Source of the DNA: Arbacia lixula
Lineage: Eukaryota > Echinodermata > Echinoidea > Arbacioida > Arbaciidae
Assembly (NCBI GenBank): GCA_963669155.1
Contig: OZ022585.1
Coordinates: 8,043,744-8,107,743, forward strand
Length of the DNA: 64,000 nt
Direction of reading: 5' to 3'
Shown: positions 34,301-42,521 of the stretch, piece by piece
Position numbering within the stretch: position 1 is the stretch's first letter
How the letters are laid out: each line of letters starts with the position of its first letter
Made by a program: the position numbers and the translations under genes
Notes under the pieces: model-generated
What the model saw: only the letters and a program-made list of their open reading frames with translations
Told to the model about the DNA's origin: nothing
The model's database searches: none

Positions 34301-35852
34301 GGGTAAGCTGGAGTGGATTAAAATGATATATAACTGCACTTAAAGGGCATATACTGTACTGGCAAGACAAAAACACCTTCAAATGTGAACCTGAGCAATC
34401 TGCTTGCCAATGGTCTAAAATCCATGTATTGCCCATTTTAGAAACTTGCTTAAAGTTAGTTGTCCTAAAATTAGCCACATTTAGAGTAATTAGTGATTAA
34501 ATCACAAATCCTCAAATTGTTCGGGCCGAACATTTCAAGGATTTGTGATTTAATCATTAATTACTTCAAATGAGGACCAGATGAGTTCAAATAACTTTCA
34601 GCAAGTTTCTAAAATTGACAATACATGAATTTAAGACCATTGGCAAGAAGATTGCTCACGATCACCTTTTGAAGGCCTTTTTGTCTTGCCATTACAGTAT
34701 ATACCCTTTAACCTTCTTATTATGACCATTGATTGTCACGTATCAGTCATAACACAATTAATTGCCTATGGGACTGATAGAGTTAATCTCTCAGCTGGCC
34801 ACCATTAATGTGCTGGTCTTCACCAATGGCAAGGCCCGGTCAGACTAGCTGGCCCACTTCCCACGCTGCCTTCCGCAAGTACTCAATGGGTAAGATGGAG
34901 TGGTTGCTACAGCCCCCCCCCCCCCCCTTCCCTCCTCTGATTATGTGATAGCACTTTAATGATATCTGAGCTGGTCACTCCAAAAGTGCGTCTTCATTAG
35001 CCCGATGTGGCGAAATAGCCAGCTAGTTCAGATCAGGATAGCCTAGCCAGATCATGAAATAGCAAGCTATTTGCGTATTCCTTAGCCAGATTAGGCGAAA
35101 TAGCTAGCTATTTGGTCGAGAAAATTTCCCAAGAAAGCTTGGGCTAGATGGAGGTAGCTCAAGCTAGAACCGGAGCGTCTTCATTAGCCTGAAAATTTTT
35201 CGATCCCGGCATGCAACAGTGCACACGAGGCATTGTTTACGTAATAGGTTTTTATACGTGCATGAAGGGCGAGCTCACAACTGAAGCCATGGGATCATGG
35301 CCTATTCCCGTTGCTCACTGCTTATGTGCAAACATCGCGATAATTTATGCATCCCAAGTTTTAAGCTTACGTATCCCAAGTTTCAAGCTAATGAAGACGT
35401 GTTTGCAACTTCAGGCTAGTTCCCTGGATCCTCAAACTAGCTCGCTATTTCGTCTGATCAGGCAAATGAAGACGACTTCAAAAGGCCAGGTCCTCTCCAA
35501 CGACAAGGCCTGTATAGACAGTGTGGCCCACTTCACACACTGCCTTCTGCTACAGTTAATATCAACATTCTTCAGAGGGTGGCATGATTTTTTTTCTTTA
35601 AATGCAAATTAAACATCTTTACAAGTGCATCGTTTTCCAAACATTTTATTTTCTGAAACCCCTTGTATGTGCTGTAGGTCTGAGGTGCAGGATCACGAGG
35701 CCCTTGGCTTTGCAAACATCATCAACCACTTGATCACCCGCTGCCCCATGGAGACGGTTGCCGGGTTACCCCCAGGCCTGCTGGCCTCGTTGGTGGACGC
35801 CCTCACCTCGTTCACCTGTCTGTGCGGCAGGCAAGCTGCGCTGGAGGAGGCG
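16281..35852 (+). CDS. XPO4: Exportin-4, N-terminal part (nine exons, span)
   Basis: Importin-beta family nuclear transport receptor. In vertebrates it exports eIF5A and SMAD3 and imports SOX2/SRY in a RanGTP-dependent way. Coding segments are 16281-16328, 25823-25928, 26447-26588, 28510-28651, 29884-30000, 31017-31173, 33257-33369, 34145-34302 and 35678-35852. They join without frame conflict into 386 codons, about the first third of the roughly 1150-residue family protein. Human-like blocks run in order: QLEEA...NQEQRQAAEHTILAF, YVREQILQAVAVIFKRG, MIACSMLTALLNEYS, QVLSWEF, LKPDGKW, SDYLAHF and GRQAALEE. These form the N-terminal HEAT-repeat, Ran-binding part. The ATG has A at -3 and G at +4. 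Intron phases are 0,1,2,0,0,1,0,2,0. Later exons were not found in this window. Confidence 0.93.
17030..17130 (+). promoter_or_regulatory. TATA-like box in a CpG-rich block, candidate internal promoter
   Basis: TATATATAG at 17,041-17,049 is followed by GC-rich sequence with many CpGs, in the middle of a block (about 16.8-17.5 kb) unlike the rest of intron 1. A frame at 17,283-17,531 ends just after a GTGAGA donor-like site but has no recognisable homology. This could be an alternative promoter or part of an unrecognised mobile element. Confidence 0.25.
19457..22606. repeat. Dispersed composite motif GTTTCGGAYGTTAC + GTTAAC
   Basis: The 14-base word GTTTCGGACGTTAC, or its GGATGTTAC variant, occurs at 19457-19470(+), 19807-19820(+), 21454-21467(-), 21829-21842(-), 22005-22018(+), 22023-22036(+), 22197-22210(+) and 22409-22422(-). 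Seven of the eight have GTTAAC 4-10 bases away on the GTTAC side; the eighth, at 22005, is tandem with 22023 and shares its GTTAAC. GTTAAC continues as GGAAA at 22041, 22217 and 22396 and, inverted, at 22596-22606. The flanking DNA is AT-rich and does not align between copies, so this is not a plain tandem repeat. Confidence 0.85.
24068..24285. mobile_element. Foldback family H, left arm
   Basis: The segment from GGCATAGGGAAAGGG through TATATTTTGTCCAGTTCAGC to GGCATGAG is the inverse of the segment at 25,628-25,745. A compact copy with both arms adjacent lies at 37.64-37.85 kb, which shows that these are two halves of one hairpin element. Confidence 0.7.
24430..24789 (+). promoter_or_regulatory. 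CpG-rich promoter-like block
   Basis: About 250-350 bp of GC- and CpG-rich DNA containing GCGCGCGCGAGCGCG-type sequence and several inverted repeats. It ends immediately before the ATGGCGGCATCC start of the zinc-finger-like frame. Composition and position suggest a promoter for that frame; there is no transcript evidence here. Confidence 0.4.
24790..25110 (+). pseudogene. Zinc-finger-like frame of a mobile element, frameshifted
   Basis: An ATG frame reads MAASKPKFVDRDGG...WNWSWCDRVFLEGT...GEAWCLWCNDGIR, then shifts. A 7-base direct repeat (AAGGATT/AAGGTAT-like) around 25,001-25,013 displaces the frame. Beyond it the sense continues as YGNGGLKTLRQHATGDKHKK up to about 25,110. Joined conceptually, this is a CxxC...HxxxxxH zinc-binding module of BED/U1-like type, often found at the start of transposon-derived proteins. 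Function is unknown. The 7-base repeat could also be part of a very short intron or a sequencing artefact. It lies between the two arms of family H inside XPO4 intron 1, on the same strand. Confidence 0.5.
25628..25790. mobile_element. Foldback family H, right arm
   Basis: Inverse of 24,173-24,285 (TCATGC...GCTGAACTGGACAAAATATA...TTTCCCTATGCC). It ends about 30 bp before XPO4 exon 2, so the polypyrimidine tract of that exon's acceptor lies right next to transposon DNA. Confidence 0.7.
25823..25928 (+). CDS. XPO4: XPO4 exon 2 (residues 17-52)
   Basis: TTTGTTTAG|GCC acceptor and CTAG|GTAATT donor, 106 bp, leaving one base (phase 1). It encodes APPHTVNQEQRQAAEHTI followed by LAFRRASNPLQACQFIL, matching the first HEAT helices of exportin-4. 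Confidence 0.93.
25929..26446 (+). other. XPO4 intron 2
   Basis: 518 bp, GT-AG. No further feature is seen. Confidence 0.85.
26447..26588 (+). CDS. XPO4: XPO4 exon 3 (residues 52-99)
   Basis: TGACAG|AG acceptor completes a Glu codon. The exon encodes EHSNVDYILFQAASTVKEAV...FLLKYVTHKPG and ends CCTGG|GTATGT in phase 2. Human XPO4 has ETSKVDYVLFQAATAIMEAV in this place. Confidence 0.95.
26740..26958. mobile_element. Inverted-repeat element with GTATACGCCATATAT ends
   Basis: Ends are GTATACGCCATATAT and ATATATGGCGTATAC, about 219 bp apart, with GCGAATTCGC-like internal words. The sequence TAGTTTACTAGCATGGTTAG occurs on both sides (about 26,634 and 26,960), giving a flanking direct repeat of about 75 bp with divergence. 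Confidence 0.65.
27488..28202. mobile_element. TTAA-flanked inverted-repeat element, family F
   Basis: TTAA followed by AGCCCCTGTCCCACT, and the inverse AGTGGGACAGGGGCTTAA at the other end, 715 bp overall. The interior holds many GCAAGT/ACTTGC words and no open frame of note. The TTAA target and lack of coding fit a piggyBac-type non-autonomous element. Confidence 0.8.
28510..28651 (+). CDS. XPO4: XPO4 exon 4 (residues 99-146)
   Basis: TTGCCTAG|G acceptor completes a Gly codon. The exon encodes LPSYVREQILQAVAVIFKRG...EGLFSDISHLIGSGDPTL and ends TTG|GTGAGG, phase 0. Human has KYVREQILLAVAVIVKRG at this point. The last 75 bases are echoed three times downstream. Confidence 0.95.
28774..29340 (+). 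pseudogene. Three decayed tandem copies of the XPO4 exon 4 end
   Basis: Copies start near 28,774, 28,976 and 29,142; each resembles the exon from GAGAGCAAGGAG onward and then the following intron (GATGATGG...GTCATGACAATGG). Copy 2 keeps the exon frame as EGLFSDLSLLIAGGDVSL (28,796-28,849) and a GTAAAG donor at 28,850. The third unit has lost the exon end. The last has stops (GACGTAATAACTAG) but retains a GTAAGG donor. None has an evident acceptor. Confidence 0.8.
29479..29631. mobile_element. Small foldback element, family C copy 2
   Basis: GTTGCATAAAACTTACCAT at the left and the inverse ending TTTATGCAACGGGGCC at the right, about 153 bp, in intron 4. Confidence 0.75.
29884..30000 (+). CDS. 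XPO4: XPO4 exon 5 (residues 147-185)
   Basis: CTCTACAG|CAA to GAG|GTCAGT, exactly 39 codons, phase 0 on both sides. It encodes QMIACSMLTALLNEYSG, then a serine/threonine turn, then GLSWEFHIQCKRIFE. Human XPO4 reads ACSILTALLSEF...GLSMEFHGNCKRVF. Confidence 0.95.
30001..31016 (+). other. XPO4 intron 5
   Basis: 1.0 kb, GT-AG. A short self-complementary stretch around 30,010-30,440 (ATCGCAAAC / GTTTGTCATCG type words) is the only structure noted. Confidence 0.7.
31017..31173 (+). CDS. XPO4: XPO4 exon 6 (residues 186-238), AT-type donor
   Basis: GATAG|GTG acceptor. Encodes VHDLKKVFMFAVQVLHQL...FNRFLMICEQVLSWEFLLVR, like human IFMLTVEVLQEF...QVLSWNFLPPN. No usable GT donor follows. The exon ends CGAC|ATATCCTTT, a perfect U12 AT-AC donor. 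Reading on past it gives only 16 unrelated codons before a stop. Confidence 0.9.
31174..33256 (+). other. XPO4 intron 6, AT-AC U12-type
   Basis: Donor ATATCCTTT (31,174-31,182), branch-site match TTCCTTGAC (33,235-33,243) and acceptor CCAC (AC at 33,255-33,256), 14 bases after the branch adenosine. An alternative AC at 33,249-33,250 is in the same frame and would add two residues. The preferred acceptor gives a gapless alignment to human XPO4 from FL...W. The intron carries a 1.2-kb transposon. Confidence 0.85.
31565..32789. mobile_element. 1.2-kb inverted-repeat element with internal duplication
   Basis: Ends CAGAGCTGCCAACC and GGTTGGCAGCCCTG, with a CAAATA direct repeat immediately outside both ends (31,559-31,564 and 32,790-32,795). 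Near the ends lie repeated TACGAAAATTCGTA-like words. Inside are two copies, period about 316 bp, of a segment ending CCCCCAGAACTCTGGGGA. No transposase is visible. Confidence 0.8.
33257..33369 (+). CDS. XPO4: XPO4 exon 7 (residues 238-275)
   Basis: Starts after the AC acceptor, completing the split codon, and encodes AKRRIGSFQPVDTPPLKPDG, then KWRDPFLDNGLLELFFK, ending AAG|GTAATG, phase 0. Human XPO4 has HYIAMFE...LLKPTESWRETLLDSRVMELFF. If the upstream AC is used the exon begins at 33,251. Confidence 0.88.
33370..34144 (+). other. XPO4 intron 7
   Basis: 775 bp, GT-AG. It includes an AGGTCA-rich stretch at about 33,966-34,006. No other feature. Confidence 0.7.
33966..34006 (+). promoter_or_regulatory. 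Cluster of AGGTCA-like half-sites
   Basis: GGGTCA, AGGTCA, AGGTTA, AGGTTA, AGGTCA and AAGTCA occur within 41 bp in one orientation. These resemble nuclear-receptor half-sites, though similar strings are also common in invertebrate repeats. Function is speculative. Confidence 0.25.
34145..34302 (+). CDS. XPO4: XPO4 exon 8 (residues 276-328)
   Basis: CTTGGCAG|ATC to AATGG|GTAAGC, phase 0 to 2. It encodes IHARIRLNPDFCHHAMQCLS, then QLATLDGPVFSNEKARSDYL, then AHFTRCLLQVLNG. Human XPO4 has SLQCLAQLASLHGPIFPDE...VDYLAHFIEGLLNTING. Confidence 0.95.
34340..34711. mobile_element. Foldback family B copy 1 (TTAA-flanked)
   Basis: A near-complete hairpin about 370 bp long. Ends are TTAAAGGGCATATACTGTAC and its inverse, and the centre is GTTCGGGCCGAAC. 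No coding. Six relatives lie at 41.5, 42.1, 51.0, 59.6, 60.3 and 61.1 kb. Confidence 0.9.
34779..34889 (+). pseudogene. Decayed copy 2 of XPO4 exon 8
   Basis: It follows exon 8 from SQLAT to LNG and keeps the AATGG|GTAAGA donor plus 10 bases of downstream intron (ATGGAGTGG). It carries a TAG stop at 34,846-34,848 in place of the Tyr codon of SDYLAHF. The 5' half of the exon and the acceptor are absent, so it is a pseudoexon. Confidence 0.9.
34965..35560 (+). pseudogene. Decayed copy 3 of XPO4 exon 8, split by a family A element
   Basis: The left piece (34,965-34,985) reads SELVTPK-like. The right piece from 35,475 reads GQVLSNDKACIDSVAHFTHC followed by LLLQL. The two are separated by the 489-bp family A element, and the ACTYCAAAA flank is duplicated on both sides. 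The donor is lost. Confidence 0.8.
34986..35474. mobile_element. Foldback family A copy 1
   Basis: Begins GTGCGTCTTCATTAGCC and ends with the inverse (GGCAAATGAAGACG). The body is rich in AGCTAGCTATTT words. The flanking 9-bp repeat ACTCCAAAA/ACTTCAAAA is the size made by Mutator-like transposases. It is inserted inside a pseudoexon. Confidence 0.8.
35678..35852 (+). CDS. XPO4: XPO4 exon 9 (residues 328-386)
   Basis: GCTGTAG|G acceptor completes a Gly codon; the exon ends GAGGCG|GTGAGT, phase 0. It encodes SEVQDHEALGFANIINHLIT...LVDALTSFTCLCGRQAALEEA. Human has DSEAVGISSIISNLIT...FVNCLTHLTCSFGRSAALEE. The next human segment (DKDDMVYMEAYDKLLESW) was searched for by eye downstream and not found. 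Confidence 0.95.
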
Positions 35853-35879
35853 GTGAGTCGAGCTTGAGTTTTTAACCCT

Positions 35880-36084
35880 AGACCTAGTTTCCCCCACCAC
35901 TCCTTCTCCCTCTCTATTTTCCTCTTTCTTCCTCTCTTTCTTCTTTTTTCTCTCACTATCTCTCACTTTTATTCTCTTATTGTCTTAATCGCTCTACCAC
36001 TCAATTGATATCTCCATCCATCGATCTCTCTTTCGCTCTCTCTCTCTCTCTCTATCTTTCTCTCTGTCTCTCTCGATCTCTCAC

Positions 36085-36128
<44 letters not shown>

Positions 36129-36260
36129 TCTCTCTCTCTTTCCCTCTCTCTCATTCTATCCCTCCCTCCTGTGTCCTTCTCTCCATCTTGGTCCCTCAGT
36201 CTGTCTGTCTGTCTGTCTCTCTGTCTCTCCCTCTCTACAGTTATCTCTCTTTTTCTTATC
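35880..36260. repeat. CT-rich microsatellite
   Basis: A long pyrimidine tract with (CT)n and (GTCT)n blocks, beginning 30 bp after the XPO4 exon 9 donor. Confidence 0.9.
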
Positions 36261-36409
36261 TAGTCTTTGAATGAATAGTATCATGATTGGGGGCTGTTAA
36301 AATGGTGTGTGCATATGCTTGTGTGTGTATGTACATGCATTATGTGTGTTTTAGTGTATGATTGTGAATATGTGTGTGCATTTGTTTGCGTGTATGTGTA
36401 AAAAGACGT

Positions 36410-36818
36410 TCAAGGGAAAGTCCACCCTGAAGTCAATTTGGTTTCAATAAAAGCAGAAACAGAAAGTTTTGATGAAAATCCATCAGAGATAAGACAGTTC
36501 TGATCTTTTAAAGTTATTATTTTGTGATGTCACTTATGAGGTGCTCTCCTATAGGTTGTGTACATTTTTTTTTTATTCAAAAATCCATTTTCTCAAAAGG
36601 ATATTATGCACCATTACCTGTGCTTTCGATGAATCATTAGACACATGTTTTTACAAACATTTCTCTTTGAAAAAGATTTGTTCCTTCATCAAAAAGAGGA
36701 AAAGAGCAATTAATGGACTCATTCCTCGCATGTGATGTCACAGAATTGAACCATGTTTTGTTCATGGGTCTTCTTCCATTATAACGAACTTAACTTCAGG
36801 GTAGACTTTCCCTTTAAA
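36410..36818. mobile_element. Foldback family D copy
   Basis: AGGGAAAGTCCACCCTGAAGT at the left and ACTTCAGGGTAGACTTTCCC at the right. A GATGAAAATCCATCAGAGATAAG segment is shared with the other family D copies. Confidence 0.8.
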
Positions 36819-37031
36819 GAAGATGAAATGATTGCTTTATCTGTGGATCTCAGCCATTATTCCATTGTATGTTGTACATCTAAATAAATGTAGTATGCTA
36901 ATAAGGTATTATGAAGCTAATCTATTATTGAATGTGTAATTATTTTGTGCAAACAATAAAAAAATCCAAATTTTGTTCCTGCTTGCACACACTGCGTTAC
37001 TCTTCATCGAGGTCTGAACTTTAGATTGTTA

Positions 37032-37581
37032 TTAAAGGGTTACTATTCATTTCATTTCAAAATTACTAAATTAGAAAAATAAGTTCCCACTGATCTATGT
37101 AAAATTATCCACTAAAAATGAATTTCACATTCGTTTGCCGCAATAAAGTCTTATTTTGACAAAAATTTGAAAAGAAAGGCACGCCTCCAGTGACGTCAGA
37201 GCAGTCAAAATGCCATAAATGCCAATGGTGTGAATAAAATATTTTATTCATGCCGTTCAAACAATACGTTAACAATAGGAACCCAAAAGTTTGTCTGAGG
37301 TTTGTCTGAGTAGCAACAATTAATAGATTCAAAGTGCATTCCATCCATTGAATCTGAATGACAAGATACAGGTGAATGCAATAACGCGTTACTACGCAGT
37401 TAGGGGGAAAGTTGTGAATACATTACAAAATTACACTTCTCTGACGTCACTGGAGGCATGCATTTTTTCAAATCTTCGTCAAAATGAGACTTTATTGGGG
37501 CAAACGAATGTGAATTTTTTCTAGTGGATGATTGTACATAGATTAGTGGGAACTTATTTTTTTAATTTAGTAACCCTTTAA
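37032..37581. mobile_element. Foldback family E, TTAA-flanked
   Basis: About 550 bp with arms of roughly 170 bp. It opens TTAAAGGGTTACTA and closes TTTAGTAACCCTTTAA. Shared internal words include GCAATAAAGTCTTATTTTGA and TGACGTC next to CACTGGAGGC. It has no coding frame. Confidence 0.85.
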
Positions 37582-37639
37582 AGTGTTATCATACCACCAA
37601 GCCCACCACTGAAGTCAGGAATACCAAGTTGATATACAC

Positions 37640-37845
37640 TACAGTGAAGTGAAGAAAGGGAAGGAGCCGCAGTTTTAAACCGCGTTATATTTTGTCCAGT
37701 TCAGCATGAAACACAATGCTTTAGCCTACAAAGCAATATGCTTCATGCCAAACTGGACAAAATGTACCGTGGTTTTAAACTGCGGGTCCTTTCCTTTCTT
37801 CCCTTTCCCTTTATCTATGCCTATTCCTTTGGGCTGGAGTGTACA
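37640..37845. mobile_element. Foldback family H, compact copy
   Basis: Both arms are adjacent: GAAAGGGAAGGAGCCGCAG...TTTTGTCCAGTTCAGCATG, a short loop, then CATGCCAAACTGGACAAAAT...TTTCCCTTT. This is the reference for recognising the split copy in XPO4 intron 1. Confidence 0.8.
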
Positions 37846-39814
37846 TGTAGAAGTGGATTTTTTTTTTTTATATACCAAACTGTCGCTTCAAGATGATCAT
37901 TATATTTTTAGATATAACCCAGCAAAAAAAGATGATACATAAACTTAGGTGTTATTTGTGGTACAATCAGTTGATGCATTTTTTTTTTCTGTTCCAGTAG
38001 TAATTATTAATTTGTTATTAAAACATTACTTTGGAGATATACTATTATTTCTGTTTTCCCTGTGTGTGCATTGTGAGGATTTTGTTTCTTGAGAGAGTAA
38101 TTTCCTGGAAAGCAGTGCCATTTGGTCTACTCATATTTAGTTTTATTCCGTATATTCTAGCTCTAGCTCCTGTTTAGCAAGTAAACTTATGAATGTCTAT
38201 GGTAGAGTGCCGTCAATGGTGTTTCCACAGAATAACTGTTATGGCGCCATCTACAGTTCTCTTCACGTATGGAATGGTTTGCCTGTGTGTAAACTTCAGT
38301 GAAATTTTGTGATTTATTTGTTTGTGCACACAGGAAATGCCTTTGAATTTCGTTTGATTAAACTTGATAACAAGATTGTCACAGATACAAACAGTATTTG
38401 TTTGCACTTTATGTAAATTTTACCCTTATAGACCCGTTTACTTTGTTAGAATTGTAAGTAGGAGGACAAATAAATGGTGAGGAGGAGAAGAAGAGAGAGG
38501 GGGAGAGGACAAGAACAATGAAAAACAAGAGAGAGAATAAGAGTGAGAGGAAGGAGAAGAGGACTGGAGAGATAGATGATAAAGATGAGAAAAGGTCAAT
38601 AAGAAGAAAAGGAAAGAGAGCTGACAGAGAGAATATATATCTTTGGAAGAATCTTTAAGGCCCAATATAAATACAATTTTTGATAGAACTCTTCTGACAT
38701 TGACAAATACTTAACTTGCCTGTTCTACATGTGTGTTTAGCCCATATGTTGTTCGGTTCAATGCTGCAATGGTTATTCGATGCATGAAAAAGACTGAATC
38801 TCAAATGGACCAGAAGTCACTCTTTCAGCAAATCTTACATTAAAATAAAGCGGTCACAACCACTACTTTTACTCCAGCATGAATACTAATGTCATTGTGA
38901 AAACTTGACTGTGCCATAATATCCCTTTCTAGCCGCTATGTATCAATTTGCCTACAGGGTAAACCAGTGTAACAGTGCCTAATTCCAAGTGGTCCGTATT
39001 TGTCGAGGAAACTCGATCCCGCTGTGTTTGAAGGTGACAAGTGCCCCAATTGTGATTGCGGCCAAACATGCCCTTGGAGCAAAGTGTCTCCAGATGAACA
39101 GGTGTATTGTGCCACTCAGGTGGAGGGGTGGACTCCGTCTGGGTCTGGTGTCGGGGACAATAACTGGTCTTGTTCTCTACCCCCTGTTTCTTAACAAAAC
39201 AACCGGCCCACCTTTAAGTATATTAGCTTCTCCCTTGTCACATCTTATCCCCGGAGGTACATGTAAAAGAGGCGATCAGCTCAGCTATGATGGCTAGTCA
39301 GTCACACCTTGATCGGATTGGGCTGGGAGCGACCGGCTGGGCAGCGTGATGAAACAAGAGTTCCACTCATAGGTATCCCTGCTGGGCGTTTTTCCGAAAG
39401 GGCAAGCTGGCTGGAGTTTTTCAGTAACCCCTTACCTCCCAACCTCAACACAACCGAGCTTTGTACACACCCCCCAGATAATCCCAACCTCAAATTGCCT
39501 CTGTAATCTTCCCCCGGCCCTCTTAGCTGTGGCTTCTAATGCCCTTGTCACTCACCCCCTAAAGCCCCCCTGCCGCTTCTTAGTGCCCATGTGAAGTCGG
39601 AATTGACCCCAGTGCTAAGCGGTTGTCAAAGTTCACCCCTTCTCTCTCTGCCCCAATTACCAGCGTTCAATCCTGACAGAACTCGTAAGGAGAGAGGGGC
39701 TGTATGTGCGTAGAATGTCTGAAGATCAAGGCTTCTAATCGTTCCAAGATGGATTTGGTTCTCTGATCATTTTTGCTGCATTTACTGCATTTTGCTGCCC
39801 CCTTCCCCCCACTC

Positions 39815-39822
<8 letters not shown>

Positions 39823-39870
<48 letters not shown>

Positions 39871-39914
39871 CACACACACACACACACAATTAATGATGTG
39901 CACAAACACACACA
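39823..39914. repeat. (CA)n microsatellite
   Basis: About 70 bp of nearly uninterrupted CA repeats with a short tail. Confidence 0.95.
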
Positions 39915-40660
39915 CTTATGCTCATCTAAACGATTTAAATTATTGTCATAAGTGTATTGAATCGATATGCAAAAGTCTTATGCTAATTACAGCAGAACGT
40001 TGTATTGAAAGACAAAATTTTGTGACATTTTGTAAGGAAAATGCTGGGATCAACAAGGATTTTTAATAATTTAAGAGTTGATTTTACTGAACAAGAATAA
40101 TTGGCAGGGAAATAATGCAAGAACCATACATGTACATGTCTGTCCATACCATTTACACACCAAATAATGATCCATAGTCAAAGCACTTGTATATCCCATT
40201 TAAAAAATAACTTTATTTACATATTCGTGCACAGGGAGGCAAACAGGATTCTTTGGTTGGATAAAATACAAATTTGAAATATAAAACACTGTATAATCTA
40301 CATACATGACCATTAAACAATCGGGAATCGGTAGATAACCATGCATAACAATCTACACTCATTCATAATTCAAATATATCTTCACTAATGTACATCTGAT
40401 CATTTCAGACACATCATGTCAAACAGCGTACTCTTTTTTGTATTCTTGGATTTATGGATAAGTTTGCCATATTTGTATGTTCTGAATGGTTAAAGTGCAT
40501 AAGTGACCACATTTGCATTAGACTAATTAGTGACCACATTTCACACTAAAAATTATTATGACGGCTCAGGGCAATTCCCCCTCAAGTAAAAAAAAATAAG
40601 AGCCCATGTAAGTAAGAAAAGAGCCCCAGTCAAATGTTTATTTTCCTCAAAGGGTGTAAT

Positions 40661-40721
40661 TAAAGGGATAGTTCGCCCTGAAGTTAAGTTGATTTCAATA
40701 AAAGCAGAAATTAAAAGAAAG
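40661..40721. mobile_element. Foldback family D, single arm
   Basis: TTAAAGGGATAGTTCGCCC followed by TCAATAAAAGCAGAAATTAA. Only one arm remains. Confidence 0.6.
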
Positions 40722-41502
40722 TGTATGATTTAAATTTATGCATATACAGTGAATGTTTATCTCCACCAAAAACCATATTATGCATGTTCCTGCATAAGTT
40801 AGATATAATACGACCACTTGAATATGTATTTTAAGGACAATGTAAAAGCTAAAAGGTGACAATGCAGCATACATCCTACTAAATATACATGTAATTACAA
40901 TGAAAACTGCTTTAATTGTGACCCTGTACAGAAAGACCACCTGTCCATAAAGACTAAATGTTTTTGTTTCTTTTTTTAACCAATATTTTTTATTGAAACC
41001 TGGCTTCTTAAAATGAAGACCACAATAATGATTTCCCTTTAGCAGTGTACGATACAGGTTTCACTGTTCTGCTCAGAACTCCCAACATGTACAGGTGAAG
41101 TGTACGGTGGAGCCTGAGATCAAATGCACAGTGATTGCAATCAAATGCAATCAGCTCCATACACTGACTGCAATCTGACTGCAATAGATTACAATCAGCT
41201 GCAACGTTGATCTCAGGCCCAACTGTACATGTATATCTTGTTTATATCAGCAAATGCAACAAATTGAAGGGAAAAGAGGTAGTTTACTCAAAGGATTTTC
41301 TGCCTTGGGCATATAACAAAAATTGACAATGTTATAACAAGATATAGAAAAGGCACCATTTATTTCCCTACATGAAAATCATACACTGTTTAACACTTTG
41401 CTTGATTCAAATGAAGATATCTAAATACCAAAGTGACCATGCTTGATTAAATTCAAATAACAAACTTTAAAGATAGTGTGTCCCTTTGTGCAAATTTCTC
41501 TC

Positions 41503-41875
41503 TTAAAGGACATATACTGTACTGGGAAGGCAAAAAAGCCTTCAAAAGGTAATTGTTAGCAATTTTCTTGAAAATGGTCTTAAATTCATGTATTGTCCAT
41601 TTTAGAAGCTTGCTGAAAGTTATTTGCCCTCAAAGGGTCCACATTTGGAGTAATTAATTATTAATGATTAAATCCTCAACATGTTCGGGCCGAACATTTT
41701 GAGGATTTGTGGTTTAATCACTCATTACTCCATATGTAGATCATTTCAGGGCAAATAACTTTCAGCAAACTTCTAAAATGGACAATACATGAATTTAAGA
41801 CCATTTTCAAGAAAATTGCTAACAATTACCTTTTGAAGGCTTTTTTGCTTTCCCAGTACAGTATATGCCCTTTAA
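41503..41875. mobile_element. Foldback family B copy 2
   Basis: Hairpin with TTAA at both ends. It is part of the first unit of the 646-bp tandem duplication. Confidence 0.9.
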
Positions 41876-42142
41876 TTCTTGAAAACATTTTGTGAACCAA
41901 ATCAACATTTTTTTAAAACAAGTTTGGGGATATAACCTTGACAGGAGGGCATTGACCAATATAAAATACAGCTCCATGTGAATTATTAGAAACAGTTGAA
42001 CTTCTTGCATTTATATGAGGCAGCAGCCATGTTGGGATCAAATGAAGTCGCCGATCACTTTCCACTCACAAAATGACCCATGGACAGAAGTGACTATAAC
42101 ATGTAAACTCTGACCATTTCTTCCTTGATTGTGGGGCAACTG

Positions 42143-42521
42143 TTAAAAGGCATATACATGTACTGTACTGGGAAGACAAAAAAGCCTTCAAAATGTAATT
42201 GTTAGCAATCTTCTTGTCAATGGTCTTAAATTCATGTATTGACCATTTTAGAAGCTTGCTGAAAGTTATTTGCCCTCAAATGATCCACATATGGAGTAAT
42301 TAATTATTAATGATTAAATCTTCAAAATATTCGGCCCGAACATTTTAAGGGTTTGTGATTTAATCACTCATTACTCCATATGTAGATCATTTCAGGCCAA
42401 ATAACTTTCAGCAAACTTCTAAAATGGACAATACATGAATTTAAGACCATTTTCAAGAAAATTACTAACAATTACCTTTTGAAGGCTTTTTTGCTTTCCC
42501 AGTACAGTATATGCCCTTTAA
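42143..42521. mobile_element. Foldback family B copy 3
   Basis: Hairpin with TTAA at both ends, in the second unit of the tandem duplication; it was probably copied with the unit and not inserted anew. Confidence 0.9.

Noticed and set aside
39773-40066. His/Thr-rich frame
   Set aside because: Translation of a (CA)n microsatellite.
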